From contig NC_079880.1 of the NCBI RefSeq assembly GCF_029227915.1, positions 5,520,001 to 5,584,000 of the forward strand: DNA of 64,000 nucleotides, given 5' to 3'. Positions 37,917 to 51,237 of the stretch are shown here, piece after piece. The notes beneath the pieces are model-generated. The model was given only the letters and a program-made list of their open reading frames with translations, searched no databases and was not told where the DNA came from. This DNA is from Hydractinia symbiolongicarpus (taxonomy: Eukaryota; Cnidaria; Hydrozoa; Anthoathecata; Hydractiniidae). The position numbers and the translations under genes were made by a program. Every line of letters begins with the position of its first letter. Within the stretch, counting starts at the first letter, position 1.

Positions 37917-40900
37917 CTATACGGGCCGAGTCCGGGATTTAGGGAAATCGCAGGTTTTCGTTTGCCGGCGATTAAACTGCTTTTATTCAGCGTCTCATCA
38001 AAAATGAAAACATTTTTAAAAACTACAAGTCTCATGCGTTTTAGTGGTGAAAAAATAATTTAAAAAATCGTTCGGAAAATGAGTTTACTCCCTGGGTACT
38101 TTCTTTGTATACATTCGACTATACGTGCCAAGCCCGGGATTTACGGGAAATCGCGGGTTTTCGTTTTCCGGCGATTAAACCTCTTTCATTAAGCGTCTCA
38201 TCAAAAATGGAAACATTTTTAAAAACTACAAGTCTTATGCGTTTTAGTGGTGAAAAAATAATTTAAAAAATCGTTCTGGAAATGAGTTTACTCACAGGGT
38301 ACTTTCTTTGTATACTTTTGACTATGCGGGCCAAGCCCGGGATTTACGGGAAATCGCGGGTTTTTGTTTGTCGGCGATTAAACTTCTTTTATTCAGCGTC
38401 TCATCAAAAATGAAAACATTTTTAAAAACTACAAGTCTTATGCGTTTTAGTGGTGAAAAAATAATTTAAAAAATCGTTCTGGAAATGAGTTTACTCCCTG
38501 GGTACTTTCTTTGTATACTTTTGACTATACGGGCCGAGTCCGGGATTTAGGGAAATCGCAGGTTTTCGTTTGCCGGCGATTGAACTGCTTTTATTCAGCG
38601 TCTCATCAAAAATGAAAACATTTTTAAAAACTACAAGTCTCATGCGTTTTAGTGGTGAAAAAATAATTTAAAAAATCGTTCGGAAAATGAGTTTACTCCC
38701 TGGGTACTTTCTTTGTATACATTCGACTATACGTGCCAAGCCCGGGATTTACGGGAAATCGCGGGTTTTCGTTTGCCGGCAATTAAACTTCTTTTATTCA
38801 GCGTCTCATCAAAAATGAAAACATTTTTGAAAACTACAAGTTTCATGCGTTTTAGTGGTGAAAAAATAATTCAAAAAATCGTTCGGGAAATGAGTTTACT
38901 CCCTGGGTACTTTCTTTGTATACATTCGACTATACGGGCCAAGCCCGGGATTTACGGGAAATCGCGGGTTTTCGTTTTCCGGCGAATAAACTTCTTTTAT
39001 TCAGCGTCTCATCAAAAATGAAAACATTTTTGAAAACTACAAGTCTCATGCGTTTTAGTGGTGAAAAAATAATTTAAAAAATCGTTCGGGAAATGTGTTT
39101 ACTCCCTGGGTACTTTCTTTGTATACTTTTGACTATACGGACCGAGTTCGGGATTTACGGGAAATCGCGGATTTTCGTTTGCCGGCGATTAAACTTCTTT
39201 TATTCAGCGTCCCATCAAATATGAAAATATTTTTGAAAACTACAAGTCACATGCGTTTTAGTGGTAAAAAAATAATATAAAAAATCGTTCGGGAAATGAG
39301 TTTACTCCCTGGGTACTTTCTTTGTATACTTTTGACTATACGGGCCAAGCCCGGGATTTACGGGAAATCGCGGGTTTTTGTTTGTCGGCGATTAAACTTC
39401 TTTTATTCAGCGTCTCATCAAAAATGAAAACATTTTTAAAAACTACAAGTCTTATGCGTTTTAGTGGTGAAAAAATAATTTAAAAAATCGTTCTGGAAAT
39501 GAGTTTACTCCGTGGGTACTTTCTTTGTATACTTTTGACTATACGGGCCGAGTCCGGGATTTAGGGAAATCGCAGGTTTTCGTTTGCCGGCGATTAAACT
39601 GCTTTTATTCAGCGTCTCATCAAAAATGAAAACATTTTTAAAAACTACAAGTCTCATGCGTTTTAGTGGTGAAAAAATAATTTAAAAAATCGTTCGGAAA
39701 ATGAGTTTACTCCCTGGGTACTTTCTTTGTATACATTCGACTATACGTGCCAAGCCCGGGATTTACGGGAAATCGCGGGTTTTCGTTTGCCGGCGATTAA
39801 ACTTCTTTTATTCAGCGTCTCATCAAAAATGAAAACATTTTTGAAAACTACAAGTCTCATGCGTTTTAGTGGTGAAAAAATAATTTAAGAAATCGTTCTG
39901 GAAATGAGTTTACTCCCTGGGTACTTTCTTTGTATACTTTTGACTATACGGGCCAAGCCGGGATTTACGGGAAATCGCGGGTTTTCGTTTGCCGGCGATT
40001 AAACTTCTTTTATTCAGCGTCTCATCAAAAATGGAAACATTTTTAAAAACTACAAGTCTTATGCGTTTTAGTGGTGAAAAATAATTTAAAAAATCGTTCT
40101 GGAAATGAGTTTACTCACAGGGTACTTTCTTTGTGTACATTCGACTATACGGGCCAAGCCCGGGATTTACGGGAAATCGCGGGTTTTCGTTTTCCGGCGA
40201 TTAAACCTCTTTCATTAAGCGTCTCATCAAAAATGGAAACATTTTTAAAAACTACAAGTCTTATGCGTTTTATTGGTGAAAAAATAATTTAAAAAATCGT
40301 TCTGGAAATGAGTTTACTTACAGGGTACTTTCTTTGTATACATGCGACTATACGGGCCGAGTCCGGGATTTAGGGAAATCGCAGGTTTTCGTTTGCCGGC
40401 GATTAAACTGCTTTTATTCAGCGTCTCATCAAAAATGAAAACATTTTTAAAAACTACAAGTCTCATGCGTTTTAGTGGTGAAAAAATAATTTAAAAAATC
40501 GTTCGGAAAATGAGTTTACTCCCTGGGTACTTTCTTTGTATACATTCGACTATACGTGCCAAGCCCGGGATTTACGGGAAATCGCGGGTTTTCGTTTTCC
40601 GGCGATTAAACCTCTTTCATTAAGCGTCTCATCAAAAATGGAAACATTTTTAAAAACTACAAGTCTTATGCGTTTTAGTGGTGAAAAAATAATTTAAAAA
40701 ATCGTTCTGGAAATGAGTTTACTCACAGGGTACTTTCTTTGTATACTTTTGACTATGCGGGCCAAGCCCGGGATTTACGGGAAATCGCGGGTTTTTGTTT
40801 GTCGGCGATTAAACTTCTTTTATTCAGCGTCTCATCAAAAATGAAAACATTTTTAAAAACTACAAGTCTTATGCGTTTTAGTGGTGAAAAAATAATTTAA

Positions 40901-42778
40901 AAAATCGTTCTGGAAATGAGTTTACTCCCTGGGTACTTTCTTTGTATACTTTTGACTATACGGGCCGAGTCCGGGATTTAGGGAAATCGCAGGTTTTCGT
41001 TTGCCGGCGATTAAACTGCTTTTATTCAGCGTCTCATCAAAAATGAAAACATTTTTAAAAACTACAAGTCTCATGCGTTTTAGTGGTGAAAAAATAATTT
41101 AAAAAATCGTTCGGAAAATGAGTTTACTCCCTGGGTACTTTCTTTGTATACATTCGACTATACGTGCCAAGCCCGGGATTTACGGGAAATCGCGGGTTTT
41201 CGTTTGCCGGCAATTAAACTTCTTTTATTCAGCGTCTCATCAAAAATGAAAACATTTTTGAAAACTACAAGTTTCATGCGTTTTAGTGGTGAAAAAATAA
41301 TTCAAAAAATCGTTCGGGAAATGAGTTTACTCCCTGGGTACTTTCTTTGTATACATTCGACTATACGGGCCAAGCCCGGGATTTACGGGAAATCGCGGGT
41401 TTTCGTTTTCCGGCGAATAAACTTCTTTTATTCAGCGTCTCATCAAAAATGAAAACATTTTTGAAAACTACAAGTCTCATGCGTTTTAGTGGTGAAAAAA
41501 TAATTTAAAAAATCGTTCGGGAAATGTGTTTACTCCCTGGGTACTTTCTTTGTATACTTTTGACTATACGGACCGAGTTCGGGATTTACGGGAAATCGCG
41601 GATTTTCGTTTGCCGGCGATTAAACTTCTTTTATTCAGCGTCCCATCAAATATGAAAATATTTTTGAAAACTACAAGTCACATGCGTTTTAGTGGTAAAA
41701 AAATAATATAAAAAATCGTTCGGGAAATGAGTTTACTCCCTGGGTACTTTCTTTGTATACTTTTGACTATACGGGCCAAGCCCGGGATTTACGGGAAATC
41801 GCGGGTTTTTGTTTGTCGGCGATTAAACTTCTTTTATTCAGCGTCTCATCAAAAATGAAAACATTTTTAAAAACTACAAGTCTTATGCGTTTTAGTGGTG
41901 AAAAAATAATTTAAAAAATCGTTCTGGAAATGAGTTTACTCCGTGGGTACTTTCTTTGTATACTTTTGACTATACGGGCCGAGTCCGGGATTTAGGGAAA
42001 TCGCAGGTTTTCGTTTGCCGGCGATTAAACTGCTTTTATTCAGCGTCTCATCAAAAATGAAAACATTTTTAAAAACTACAAGTCTCATGCGTTTTAGTGG
42101 TGAAAAAATAATTTAAAAAATCGTTCGGAAAATGAGTTTACTCCCTGGGTACTTTCTTTGTATACATTCGACTATACGTGCCAAGCCCGGGATTTACGGG
42201 AAATCGCGGGTTTTCGTTTGCCGGCGATTAAACTTCTTTTATTCAGCGTCTCATCAAAAATGAAAACATTTTTGAAAACTACAAGTCTCATGCGTTTTAG
42301 TGGTGAAAAAATAATTTAAGAAATCGTTCTGGAAATGAGTTTACTCCCTGGGTACTTTCTTTGTATACTTTTGACTATACGGGCCAAGCCGGGATTTACG
42401 GGAAATCGCGGGTTTTCGTTTGCCGGCGATTAAACTTCTTTTATTCAGCGTCTCATCAAAAATGGAAACATTTTTAAAAACTACAAGTCTTATGCGTTTT
42501 AGTGGTGAAAAATAATTTAAAAAATCGTTCTGGAAATGAGTTTACTCACAGGGTACTTTCTTTGTGTACATTCGACTATACGGGCCAAGCCCGGGATTTA
42601 CGGGAAATCGCGGGTTTTCGTTTTCCGGCGATTAAACCTCTTTCATTAAGCGTCTCATCAAAAATGGAAACATTTTTAAAAACTACAAGTCTTATGCGTT
42701 TTATTGGTGAAAAAATAATTTAAAAAATCGTTCTGGAAATGAGTTTACTTACAGGGTACTTTCTTTGTATACATGCGA
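37917..42778 (+). repeat. Tandem higher-order repeat, 2431-bp period (twelve units), two almost identical copies
   Basis: Copy 1 is about 37917-40347 and copy 2 about 40348-42778. Private variants match at exactly +2431: ACTATGCGGGCC, CAAGTTTCATGCG, GAATAAACTTC, CTCCGTGGG, GTGAAAAATAATTT, TTTTATTGGTG and CTTACAGGG. By eye I found one substitution, G at 38582 against A at 41013. Such identity means very recent duplication, or possibly an assembly artefact. Confidence 0.92.
38466..38667 (+). repeat. Unit type L (GGATTTAGGGAAATC variant, 202 bp)
   Basis: Example of a type that has lost one base in the core (ATTTAGGG for ATTTACGGG), which removes one CpG. It also has CGAGTCCGGG, CGCAGGTTTTCG and AAACTGCTTTTATTC. 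It occurs from about 15.2 kb (where the second T of ATTAAACTGC is shared) to 57.8 kb and is often followed by a unit starting TTCGGAAAATG. Confidence 0.8.
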
Positions 42779-44955
42779 CTATACGTGCCAAGCCCGGGAT
42801 TTACGGGAAAGCGCGGGTTTTCGTTTGCCGGCGATTAAACTGGTTTTATTCAGCGTCTCATCAAAAATGAAAACATTCTTGAAAACTACAAGTCTCATGC
42901 GTTTTAGTGGTGAAAAAATAATTTAAAAAATCGTTCGGAAAATGAGTTTACTCCCTGGGTACTTTCTTTGTATACGTTCGACTATACGTGCCAAGCCCGG
43001 GATTTACGGGAAATCGCGGGTTTTCGTTTGCCGGCGATTAAACTTCTTTTATTCAGCGTCTCATCAAAAATGAAAACATTTTTGAAAACTACAAGTCTCA
43101 TGCGTTTTAGTGGTGAAAAAATAATTTAAAAAATCGTTCTGGAAATGAGTTTACTCCCTGGGTACTTTCTTTGTGTACTTTTGACTATACGGGCCAAGCC
43201 GGGATTTACGGGAAATCGCGGGTTTTCGTTTGCCGTCGATTAAACTTCTTTTATTCAGCGTCTCATCAAGAATGAAAACATTTTTAAAAACTAAAAGTCT
43301 TATGCGTTTTAGTGGTGAAAAAATAATTTAAAAAATCGTTCTGGAAATGAGTTTACTCCCTGGGTACTTTCTTTGTATACTTTTGACTATACGGACCAAG
43401 CCGGGATTTACGGGAAATCGCGGGTTTTCGTTTGCCGGCGATTAAACTTCTTTTATTCAGCGTCTCATCAAAATTGAAAACATTCTTGAAAACTACAAGT
43501 CTCATGCGTTTTAGTGGTGAAAAAATAATTTAAAAAATCGTTCGGAAAATGAGTTTACTCCCTGGGTACTTTCTTTGTATACATTCGACTATACGTGCCA
43601 AGCCCGGGATTTACGGGAAATCGCGGGTTTTCGTTTGCCGGCGATTAAACTTCTTTTATTCAGCGTCTCATCAAAAATGAAAACATTTTTGAAAACTACA
43701 AGTCTCATGCGTTTTAGTGGTGAAAAAATAATTTAAAAAATCGTTCTGGAAATGAGTTTACTCCCTGGGTACTTTCTTTGTATACTTTTGACTACACGGG
43801 CCAAGCCGGGATTTACGGGAAATCGCGGGTTTTCGTTTGCCGGCGATTAAACTTCTTTTATTCAGCGTCTCATCAAGAATGAAAACATTTTTAAAAACTA
43901 CAAGTCTTATGCGTTTTAGTGGTGAAAAAATAATTTAAAAAATCGTTCTGGAAATGAGTTTACTCACAGGGTACTTTCTTTGTGTACATTCGACTATACG
44001 GGCCAAGCCCGGGATTTACGGGAAATCGCGGGTTTTCGTTTTCCGGCGATTAAACCTCTTTCATTAAGCGTCTCATCAAAAATGGAAACATTTTTAAAAA
44101 CTACAAGTCTTATGCGTTTTAGTGGTGAAAAAATAATTTAAAAAATCGTTCTGGAAATGAGTTTACTCACAGGGTACTTTCTTTGTATACATGCGACTAT
44201 ACGTGCCAAGCCCGGGATTTACGGGAAATCGCGGGTTTTCGTTTGCCGGCGATTAAACTGGTTTTATTCAGCGTCTCATCAAAAATGAAAACATTCTTGA
44301 AAACTACAAGTCTCATGCGTTTTAGTGGTGAAAAAATAATTTAAAAAATCGTTCGGAAAATGAGTTTACTCCCTGGGTACTTTCTTTGTATACATTCGAC
44401 TATACGTGCCAAGACCGGGATTTACTGGAAATCGCGGGTTTTCGTTTGCCAGCGATTAAACTTCTTTTATTCAGCGTCTCATCAAAAATGAAAACATTTT
44501 TGAAAACTACAAGTCTCATGCGTTTTAGTGGTGAAAAAATAATTTAAAAAATCGTTCTGGAAATGAGTTTACTCACAGGGTACTTTCTTTGTGTACATTC
44601 GACTATACGGGCCAAGCCCGGGATTTACGGGAAATCGCGGGTTTTCGTTTTCCGGCGATTAAACCTCTTTCATTAAGCGTCTCATCAAAAATGGAAACAT
44701 TTTTAAAAACTACAAGTCTTATGCGTTTTAGTGGTGAAAAAATAATTTAAAAAATCGTTCTGGAAATGAGTTTACTCACAGGGTACTTTCTTTGTATACA
44801 TGCGACTATACGTGCCAAGCCCGGGATTTACGGGAAATCGCGGGTTTTCGTTTGCCGGCGATTAAACTGGTTTTATTCAGCGTCTCATCAAAAATGAAAA
44901 CATTCTTGAAAACTACAAGTCTCATGCGTTTTAGTGGTGAAAAAATAATTTAAAA
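42778..44955 (+). repeat. X-N-F-G unit series with 811- and 609-bp offsets
   Basis: About 43541-43745 matches about 44352-44556 (offset 811). About 43940-44350 matches about 44549-44950 (offset 609). The recurring order is a TACATTCGACTATACGTGCC unit, a GGCCAAGCCGGG unit with CATCAAGAATG, an F unit and a G unit. One pass lacks the second member, which explains the two spacings. Confidence 0.8.
44747..44949 (+). repeat. Unit type G (ATGCGACTATACGTGCC / ACTGGTTTTATTC variant)
   Basis: Example of a type marked by TCACAGGG, TACATGCGACTATACGTGCC, AAACTGGTTTTATTC and CATTCTTGAAAAC. The first ACTGGTTTTATTC copy I found is at about 31.7 kb, and it recurs to about 63.3 kb. The CGTGCC change breaks the CGGGC-CAA-GCCCG inverted repeat, and the CATTCTTG change breaks the right arm of the AT-rich hairpin. 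Confidence 0.8.
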
Positions 44956-47900
44956 AATCGTTCGGGAAATGAGTTTATTCCCGGGGTACTTTCTTTGTAT
45001 ACTTTTGACTATACGGGCCGAGTTCGGGATTTACGGGAAATCGCGGATTTTCGTTTGCCGGCGATTAAACTTCTTTTATTCAGCGTCCCATCAAATATGA
45101 AAATATTTTTGAAAACTACAAGTCTCATGCGTTTAGTGGTAAAAAAATAATATAAAAAATCGTTCGGGAAATGAGTTTACTCCCTGGGTACTTTCTTTGT
45201 ATACTTTTGACTATACGGGCCGAGTCCAGGATTTACGGGAAATCGCAGGTTTTCGTTTGCCGGCGATTAAACTTCTTTTATTCAGCGTCTCATCAAAAAT
45301 GAAAACATTTTTAAAAACTACAACTCTCATGCGTTTTAGTGGTGAAAAAGTAATTTTAAAAATCGTTCGGGAAAAGAGTTTACTCCCTTGGTTCTTTCTT
45401 TGTATACTTTTGACTATACGGGCCAAGCCCGGGATTTACGGGAAATCGCGGGTTTTCGTTTGCCGGCGATTAAACTTCTTTTATTCAGCGTCTCATCAAA
45501 AATGAAAACATTTTTAAAAACTACAAGTCTTATGCGTTTTAGTGGTGAAAAAATAATTTAAAAAATCGTTCTGAAAATGAGTTTACTCACAGGGTACTTT
45601 CGTTGTGTACATTCGACTATACGGGCCAAGCCCGGGATTTACGGGAAATCGCGGGTTTTCGTTTGCCGGCGATTAAACTGGTTTTATTCAGCGTCTCATC
45701 AAAAATGAAAACATTCTTGAAAACTACAAGTCTCATGCGTTTAGTGGTAAAAAAATAATATAAAAAATCGTTCGGGAAATGAGTTTACTCCCTGGGTACT
45801 TTCTTTGTATACTTTTGACTATACGGGCCAAGCCGGGATTTACGGGAAATCGCGGGTTTTCGTTTGCCGGCGATTAAACTTCTTTTATTCAGCGTCTCAT
45901 CAAGAATGAAAACATTTTTAAAAACTACAAGTCTTATGCGTTTTAGTGGTGAAAAAATAATTTAAAAAATCGTTCTGGAAATGAGTTTACTCACAGGGTA
46001 CTTTCTTTGTGTACATTCGACTATACGGGCCAAGGCCGGGATTTACGGGAAATCGCGGGTTTTCGTTTTCCGGCGATTAAACCTCTTTCATTAAGCGTCT
46101 CATCAAAAATGGAAACATTTTTAAAAACTACAAGTCTTATGCGTTTTAGTGGTGAAAAAATAATTTAAAAAATCGTTCTGGAAATGAGTTTACTCACAGG
46201 GTACTTTCTTTGTATACATGCGACTATACGTGCCAAGCCCGGGATTTACGGGAAATCGCGGGTTTTCGTTTGCCGGCGATTAAACTGGTTTTATTCAGCG
46301 TCTCATCAAAAATGAAAACATTCTTGAAAAGTACAAGTCTCATGCGTTTTAGTGGTGAAAAAATAATTTAAAAAATCGTTCGGAAAATGAGTTTACTCCC
46401 TGGGTACTTTCTTTGTATACATTCGACTATACGTGCCAAGCCCGGGATTTACGGGAAATCGCGGGTTTTCGTTTGCCGGCGATTAAACTTCTTTTATTCA
46501 GCGTCTCATCAAAAATGAAAACATTTTTGAAAACTACAAGTCTCATGCGTTTTAGTGGTGAAAAAATAATTTAAAAAATCGTTCTGGAAATGAGTTTACT
46601 CCCTGGGTACTTTCTTTGTATGCTTTTGACTATACGGGCCAAGCCGGGATTCACGGGAAATCGCGGGTTTTCGTTTGCCGGCGATTAAACTTCTTTTATT
46701 CAGCGGCTCATCAAGAATGAAAACATTTTTAAAAACTACAAGTCTTATGCGTTTTAGTGGTGAAAAAATAATTTAAAAAATCGTTCTGGAAATGAGTTTA
46801 CTCACAGGGTACTTTCTTCGTGTACATTCGACTATACGGGCCAAGCCCGGGATTTACGGGAAATCGCGGGTTTTCGTTTTCCGGCGATTAAACCTCTTTC
46901 ATTAAGCGTCTCATCAAAAATGGAAACATTTTTAAAAACTACAAGTCTTATGCGTTTTAGTGGTGAAAAAATAATTTAAAAAATCGTTCTGGAAATGAGT
47001 TTACTCACAGGGTACTTTCTTTGTATACATGCGACTATACGTGCCAAGCCCGGGATTTACGGGAAATCGCGGGTTTTCGTTTGCCGGCGATTAAACTGGT
47101 TTTATTCAGCGTCTCATCAAAAATGAAAACATTCTTGAAAACTACAAGTCTCATGCGTTTTAGTGGTGAAAAAATAATTTAAAAAATCGTTCGGGAAATG
47201 AGTTTATTCCCGGGGTACTTTCTTTGTATACTTTTGACTATACGGGCCGAGTTCAGGATTTACGGGAAATCGCGGATTTTCGTTTGCCGGCGATTAAACT
47301 TCTTTTATTCAGCGTCCCATCAAATATGAAAATATTTTTGAAAACTACAAGTCTCATGCGTTTAGTGGTAAAAAAATAATATAAAAAATCGTTCGGGAAA
47401 TGAGTTTACTCCCTGGGTACTTTCTTTGTATACTTTTGACTATACGGGCCGAGTCCAGGATTTACGGGAAATCGCAGGTTTTCGTTTGCCGGCGATTAAA
47501 CTTCTTTTATTCAGCGTCTCATCAAAAATGAAAACATTTTTAAAAACTACAAGTCTCATGCGTTTTAGTGGTGAAAAAGTAATTTAAAAAATCGTTCGGG
47601 AAAAGAGTTTACTCCCTGGGTACTTTCTTTGTATACTTTTGACTATACGGGCCAAGCCCGGGATTTACGGGAAATCGCGGGTTTTCGTTTGCCGGCGATT
47701 AAACTTCTTTTATTCAGCGTCTCATCAAAAATGAAAACATTTTTAAAAACTACAAGTCTTATGCGTTTTAGTGGTGAAAAAATAATTTAAAAAATCGTTC
47801 TGAAAATGAGTTTACTCACAGGGTACTTTCGTTGTGTACATTCGACTATACGGGCCAAGCCCGGGATTTACGGGAAATCGCGGGTTTTCGTTTGCCGGCG

Positions 47901-47980
47901 ATTAAACTGGTTTTATTCAGCGTCTCATCAAAAATGAAAACATTCTTGAAAACTACAAGTCTCATGCGTTTAGTGGTAAA
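44955..47980 (+). repeat. Duplicated block, 2229-bp period (eleven units)
   Basis: About 44955-45750 matches about 47184-47980. Marks at +2229 are TTTATTCCCGGGG (TTATTCCC forms first appear here), GGGAAAAGAGTTT (45371 and 47600) and TTTCGTTGTGTAC (45601 and 47830). The interval contains an 811-bp four-unit repeat, with TCACAGGG at 45992 and 46803. Confidence 0.88.
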
Positions 47981-50900
47981 AAAATAATATAAAAAATCGT
48001 TCGGGAAATGAGTTTACTCCCTGGGTACTTTCTTTGTATACTTTTGACTATACGGGCCGAATCCAGGATTTACGGGAAATCGCAGGTTTTCGTTTGCCGG
48101 CGATTAAACTTCTTTTATTCAGCGTCTCATCAAAAATGAAAACATTTTTAAAAACTACAAGTCTCATGCGTTTTAGTGGTGAAAAAGTAATTTAAAAAAT
48201 CGTTCGGGAAATGAGTTTACTCCCTGGGTACTTTCTTTGTATACTTTTGACTATACGGGCCAAGCCCGGGATTTACGGGAAATCGCGGGTTTTCGTTTGC
48301 CGGCGATTAAACTTCTTTTATTCAGCGTCTCATCAAAAATGAAAACATTTTTAAAAGCTACAAGTCTCGTGCGTTTTAGTGGTGAAAAAATATTTTAAAA
48401 AATTCGTCGGGAAATGAGTTTACTCCCTGGGTACTTTCTTTGTATACTTTTGACTATACAGGCCGAGTCCGGGATTTACGGGAAATCGCGGATTTTCGTT
48501 TGCCGGCGATTAAACTTCTTTTATTCAGCGTCTCATCAAAAATGAAAACATTTTTAAAAACTACAAGTCTTATGCGTTTTAGTGGTGAAAAAATAATTTA
48601 AAAAATCGTTCTTGAAATGCGTTTACTCCCTGGGTACTTTCTTTGTATACTTTTGACTATACGGGCCGAGTCCGGGATTTAGGGAAATCGCAGGTTTCGT
48701 TTCCCGGCGATTAAACTGCTTTTATTCAGCGTCTCATCAAAAATGAAAACATTTTTGAAAACTACAAGTCTCATGCGTTTTAGTGGTGAAAAAATAATTT
48801 AAAAAATCGTTCGGGAAATGAGTTTACTCCCTGGGTACTTTCTTTGTATACTTTTGACTATACGGGCCAAGCCGGGATTTACGGTAAATCGCGGGTTTTC
48901 GTTTGCCGGCGATTAAACTTCTTTTATTCAGCGTCTCATCAAAAATGAAAACATTTTTAAAAACTACAAGTCTCATGGGCTTTAGTGGTGAAAAAATAAT
49001 TTAAAAAATCGTTCGGAAAATGAGTTTACTCCCTGGGTACTTTCTTTGTATACATTCGACTATACGTGCCAAGCCCGGGATTTACGGGAAATCGCGGGTT
49101 TTCGTTTGCCGGCGATTAAACTTCTTTTATTCAGCGTCTCATCAAAAATGAAAACATTTTTGAAAACTACAAGTCTCATGCGTTTTAGTGGTGAAAAAAT
49201 AATTTAAAAAATCGTCGGGAAATGAGTTTACTCCCTGGGTACTTTCTTTGTATACTTTTGACTATACGGGCCGAGTTCGGGATTTACGGGAAATCGCGGA
49301 TTTTCGTTTGCCGGCGATTAAACTTCTTTTATTCAGCGTCCCATCAAATATGAAAATATTTTTGAAAACTACAAGTCTCATGCGTTTAGTGGTAAAAAAA
49401 TAATATAAAAAATCGTTCGGGAAATGAGTTTACTCCCTGGGTACTTTCTTTGTATACTTTTGACTATACGGGCCGAGTCCAGGATTTACGGGAAATCGCA
49501 GGTTTTCGTTTGCCGTCGATTAAACTTCTTTTATTCAGCGTCTCATCAAAAATGAAAACATTTTTAAAAACTACAAGTCTCATGCGTTTTAGTGGTGAAA
49601 AAGTAATTTAAAAAATCGTTCGGGAAAAGAGTTTACTCCCTGGGTACTTTCTTTGTATACTTTTGACTATACGGGCCAAGCCCGGGATTTACGGGAAATT
49701 GCGGGTTTTCGTTTGCCAGCGATTAAACTTCTTTTATTCAGCGTCTCATCAAAAATGAAAACATTTTTAAAAACTACAAGTCTTATGCGTTTTAGTGGTG
49801 AAAAAATAATTTAAAAAATCGTTCTGAAAATGAGTTTACTCACAGGGTACTTTCGTTGTGTACATTCGACTATACGGGCCAAGCCCGGGATTTACGGGAA
49901 ATCGCGGGTTTTCGTTTGCCGGCGATTAAACTGGTTTTATTCAGCGTCTCATCAAAAATGAAAACATTCTTGAAAACTACAAGTCTCATGCGTTTAGTGG
50001 TAAAAAAATAATATAAAAAATCGTTCGGGAAATGAGTTTACTCCCTGGGTACTTTCTTTGTATACTTTTGACTATACGGGCCGAGTCCAGGATTTACGGG
50101 AAATCGCAGGTTTTCGTTTGCCGGCAATTAAACTTCTTTTATTCAGCGTCTCATCAAAAATGAAAACATTTTTAAAAACTACAAGTCTCATGCGTTTTAG
50201 TGGTGAAAAAGTAATTTAAAAAATCGTTCGGGAAATGAGTTTACTCTCTGGGTACTTTCTTTGTATACTTTTGACTATACGGGCCAAGCCCGGGATTTAC
50301 GGGAAATCGCGGGTTTTCGTTTGCCGGCGATTAAACTTCTTTTATTCAGCGTCTCATCAAAAATGAAAACATTTTTAAAAGCTACAAGTCTCATGCGTTT
50401 TAGTGGTGAAAAAATAATTTAAAAAATCGTCGGGAAATGAGTTTACTCCCTGGGTACTTTCTTTGTATACTTTTGACTATACAGGCCGAGTCCGGGATTT
50501 ACGGGAAATCGCGGATTTTCGTTTGCCGGCGATTAAACTTCTTTTATTCAGCGTCTCATCAAAAATGAAAACATTTTTAAAAACTACAAGTCTTATGCGT
50601 TTTAGTGGTGAAAAAATAATTTAAAAAATCGTTCTTGAAATGCGTTTACTCCCTGGGTACTTTCTTTGTATACTTTTGACTATACGGGCCGAGTCCGGGA
50701 TTTAGGGAAATCACAGGTTTCGTTTCCCGGCGATTAAACTGCTTTTATTCAGCGTCTCATCAAAAATGAAAACATTTTTGAAAACTACAAGTCTCATTCG
50801 TTTTAGTGGTGAAAAAATAATTTAAAAAATCGTTCGGGAAATGAGTTTACTCCCTGGGTACTTTCTTTGTATACTTTTGACTATACGGGCCAAGCCGGGA

Positions 50901-51237
50901 TTTACGGTAAATCGCGGGTTTTCGTTTGCCGGCGATTAAACTTCTTTTATTCAGCGTCTCATCAAAAGTGAAAACATTTTTAAAAACTACAAGTCTCATG
51001 GGCTTTAGTGGTGAAAAAATAATTTAAAAAATCGTTCGGAAAATGAGTTTACTCCCTGGGTACTTTCTTTGTATACATTCGACTATACGTGCCAAGCCCG
51101 GGATTTACGGGAAATCGCGGGTTTTCGTTTGCCGGCGATTAAACTTCTTTTATTCAGCGTCTCATCAAAAATGAAAACATTTTTGAAAACTACAAGTCTC
51201 ATGCGTTTTAGTGGTGAAAAAATATTTTAAAAAATCG
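47190..51237 (+). repeat. Higher-order repeat, 2024-bp period (ten units), two copies
   Basis: About 47190-49213 matches about 49214-51237. Marks at +2024 (or +2023 after a 1-bp change) are GGGAAAAGAG (47600, 49624), TTTCGTTGTGTAC (47830, 49854), TTAAAAGCTACAAG (48351, 50375) and TTCTTGAAATGCG. Several substitutions separate the copies, including GTCTCGTGCG against GTCTCATGCG. Confidence 0.88.

Larger units (their letters stand above)
34230..40351 (+). repeat. Long-range copy, 4257-bp offset (21 units)
   Basis: About 34230-36094 matches about 38487-40351. Marks are AATAATTCAAAAAATCG, TTTTCCGGCGAATAAAC, GGGAAATGTGTTT and TACGGACCGAGTTCGGG, in the same order. The two blocks are separated by about 2.4 kb of other units. 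CGTCTCATCAAGAATG at about 35762 is replaced by CATCAAAAATGGAAAC in the second copy. Confidence 0.85.

Noticed and set aside
45197-45505. Overlapping + (102 codons) and - (71 codons) open frames
   Set aside because: Both are chance frames opened by a small change in the phase point (TAATTTTAAAAATCG) that removes a stop; the sequence is ordinary satellite.
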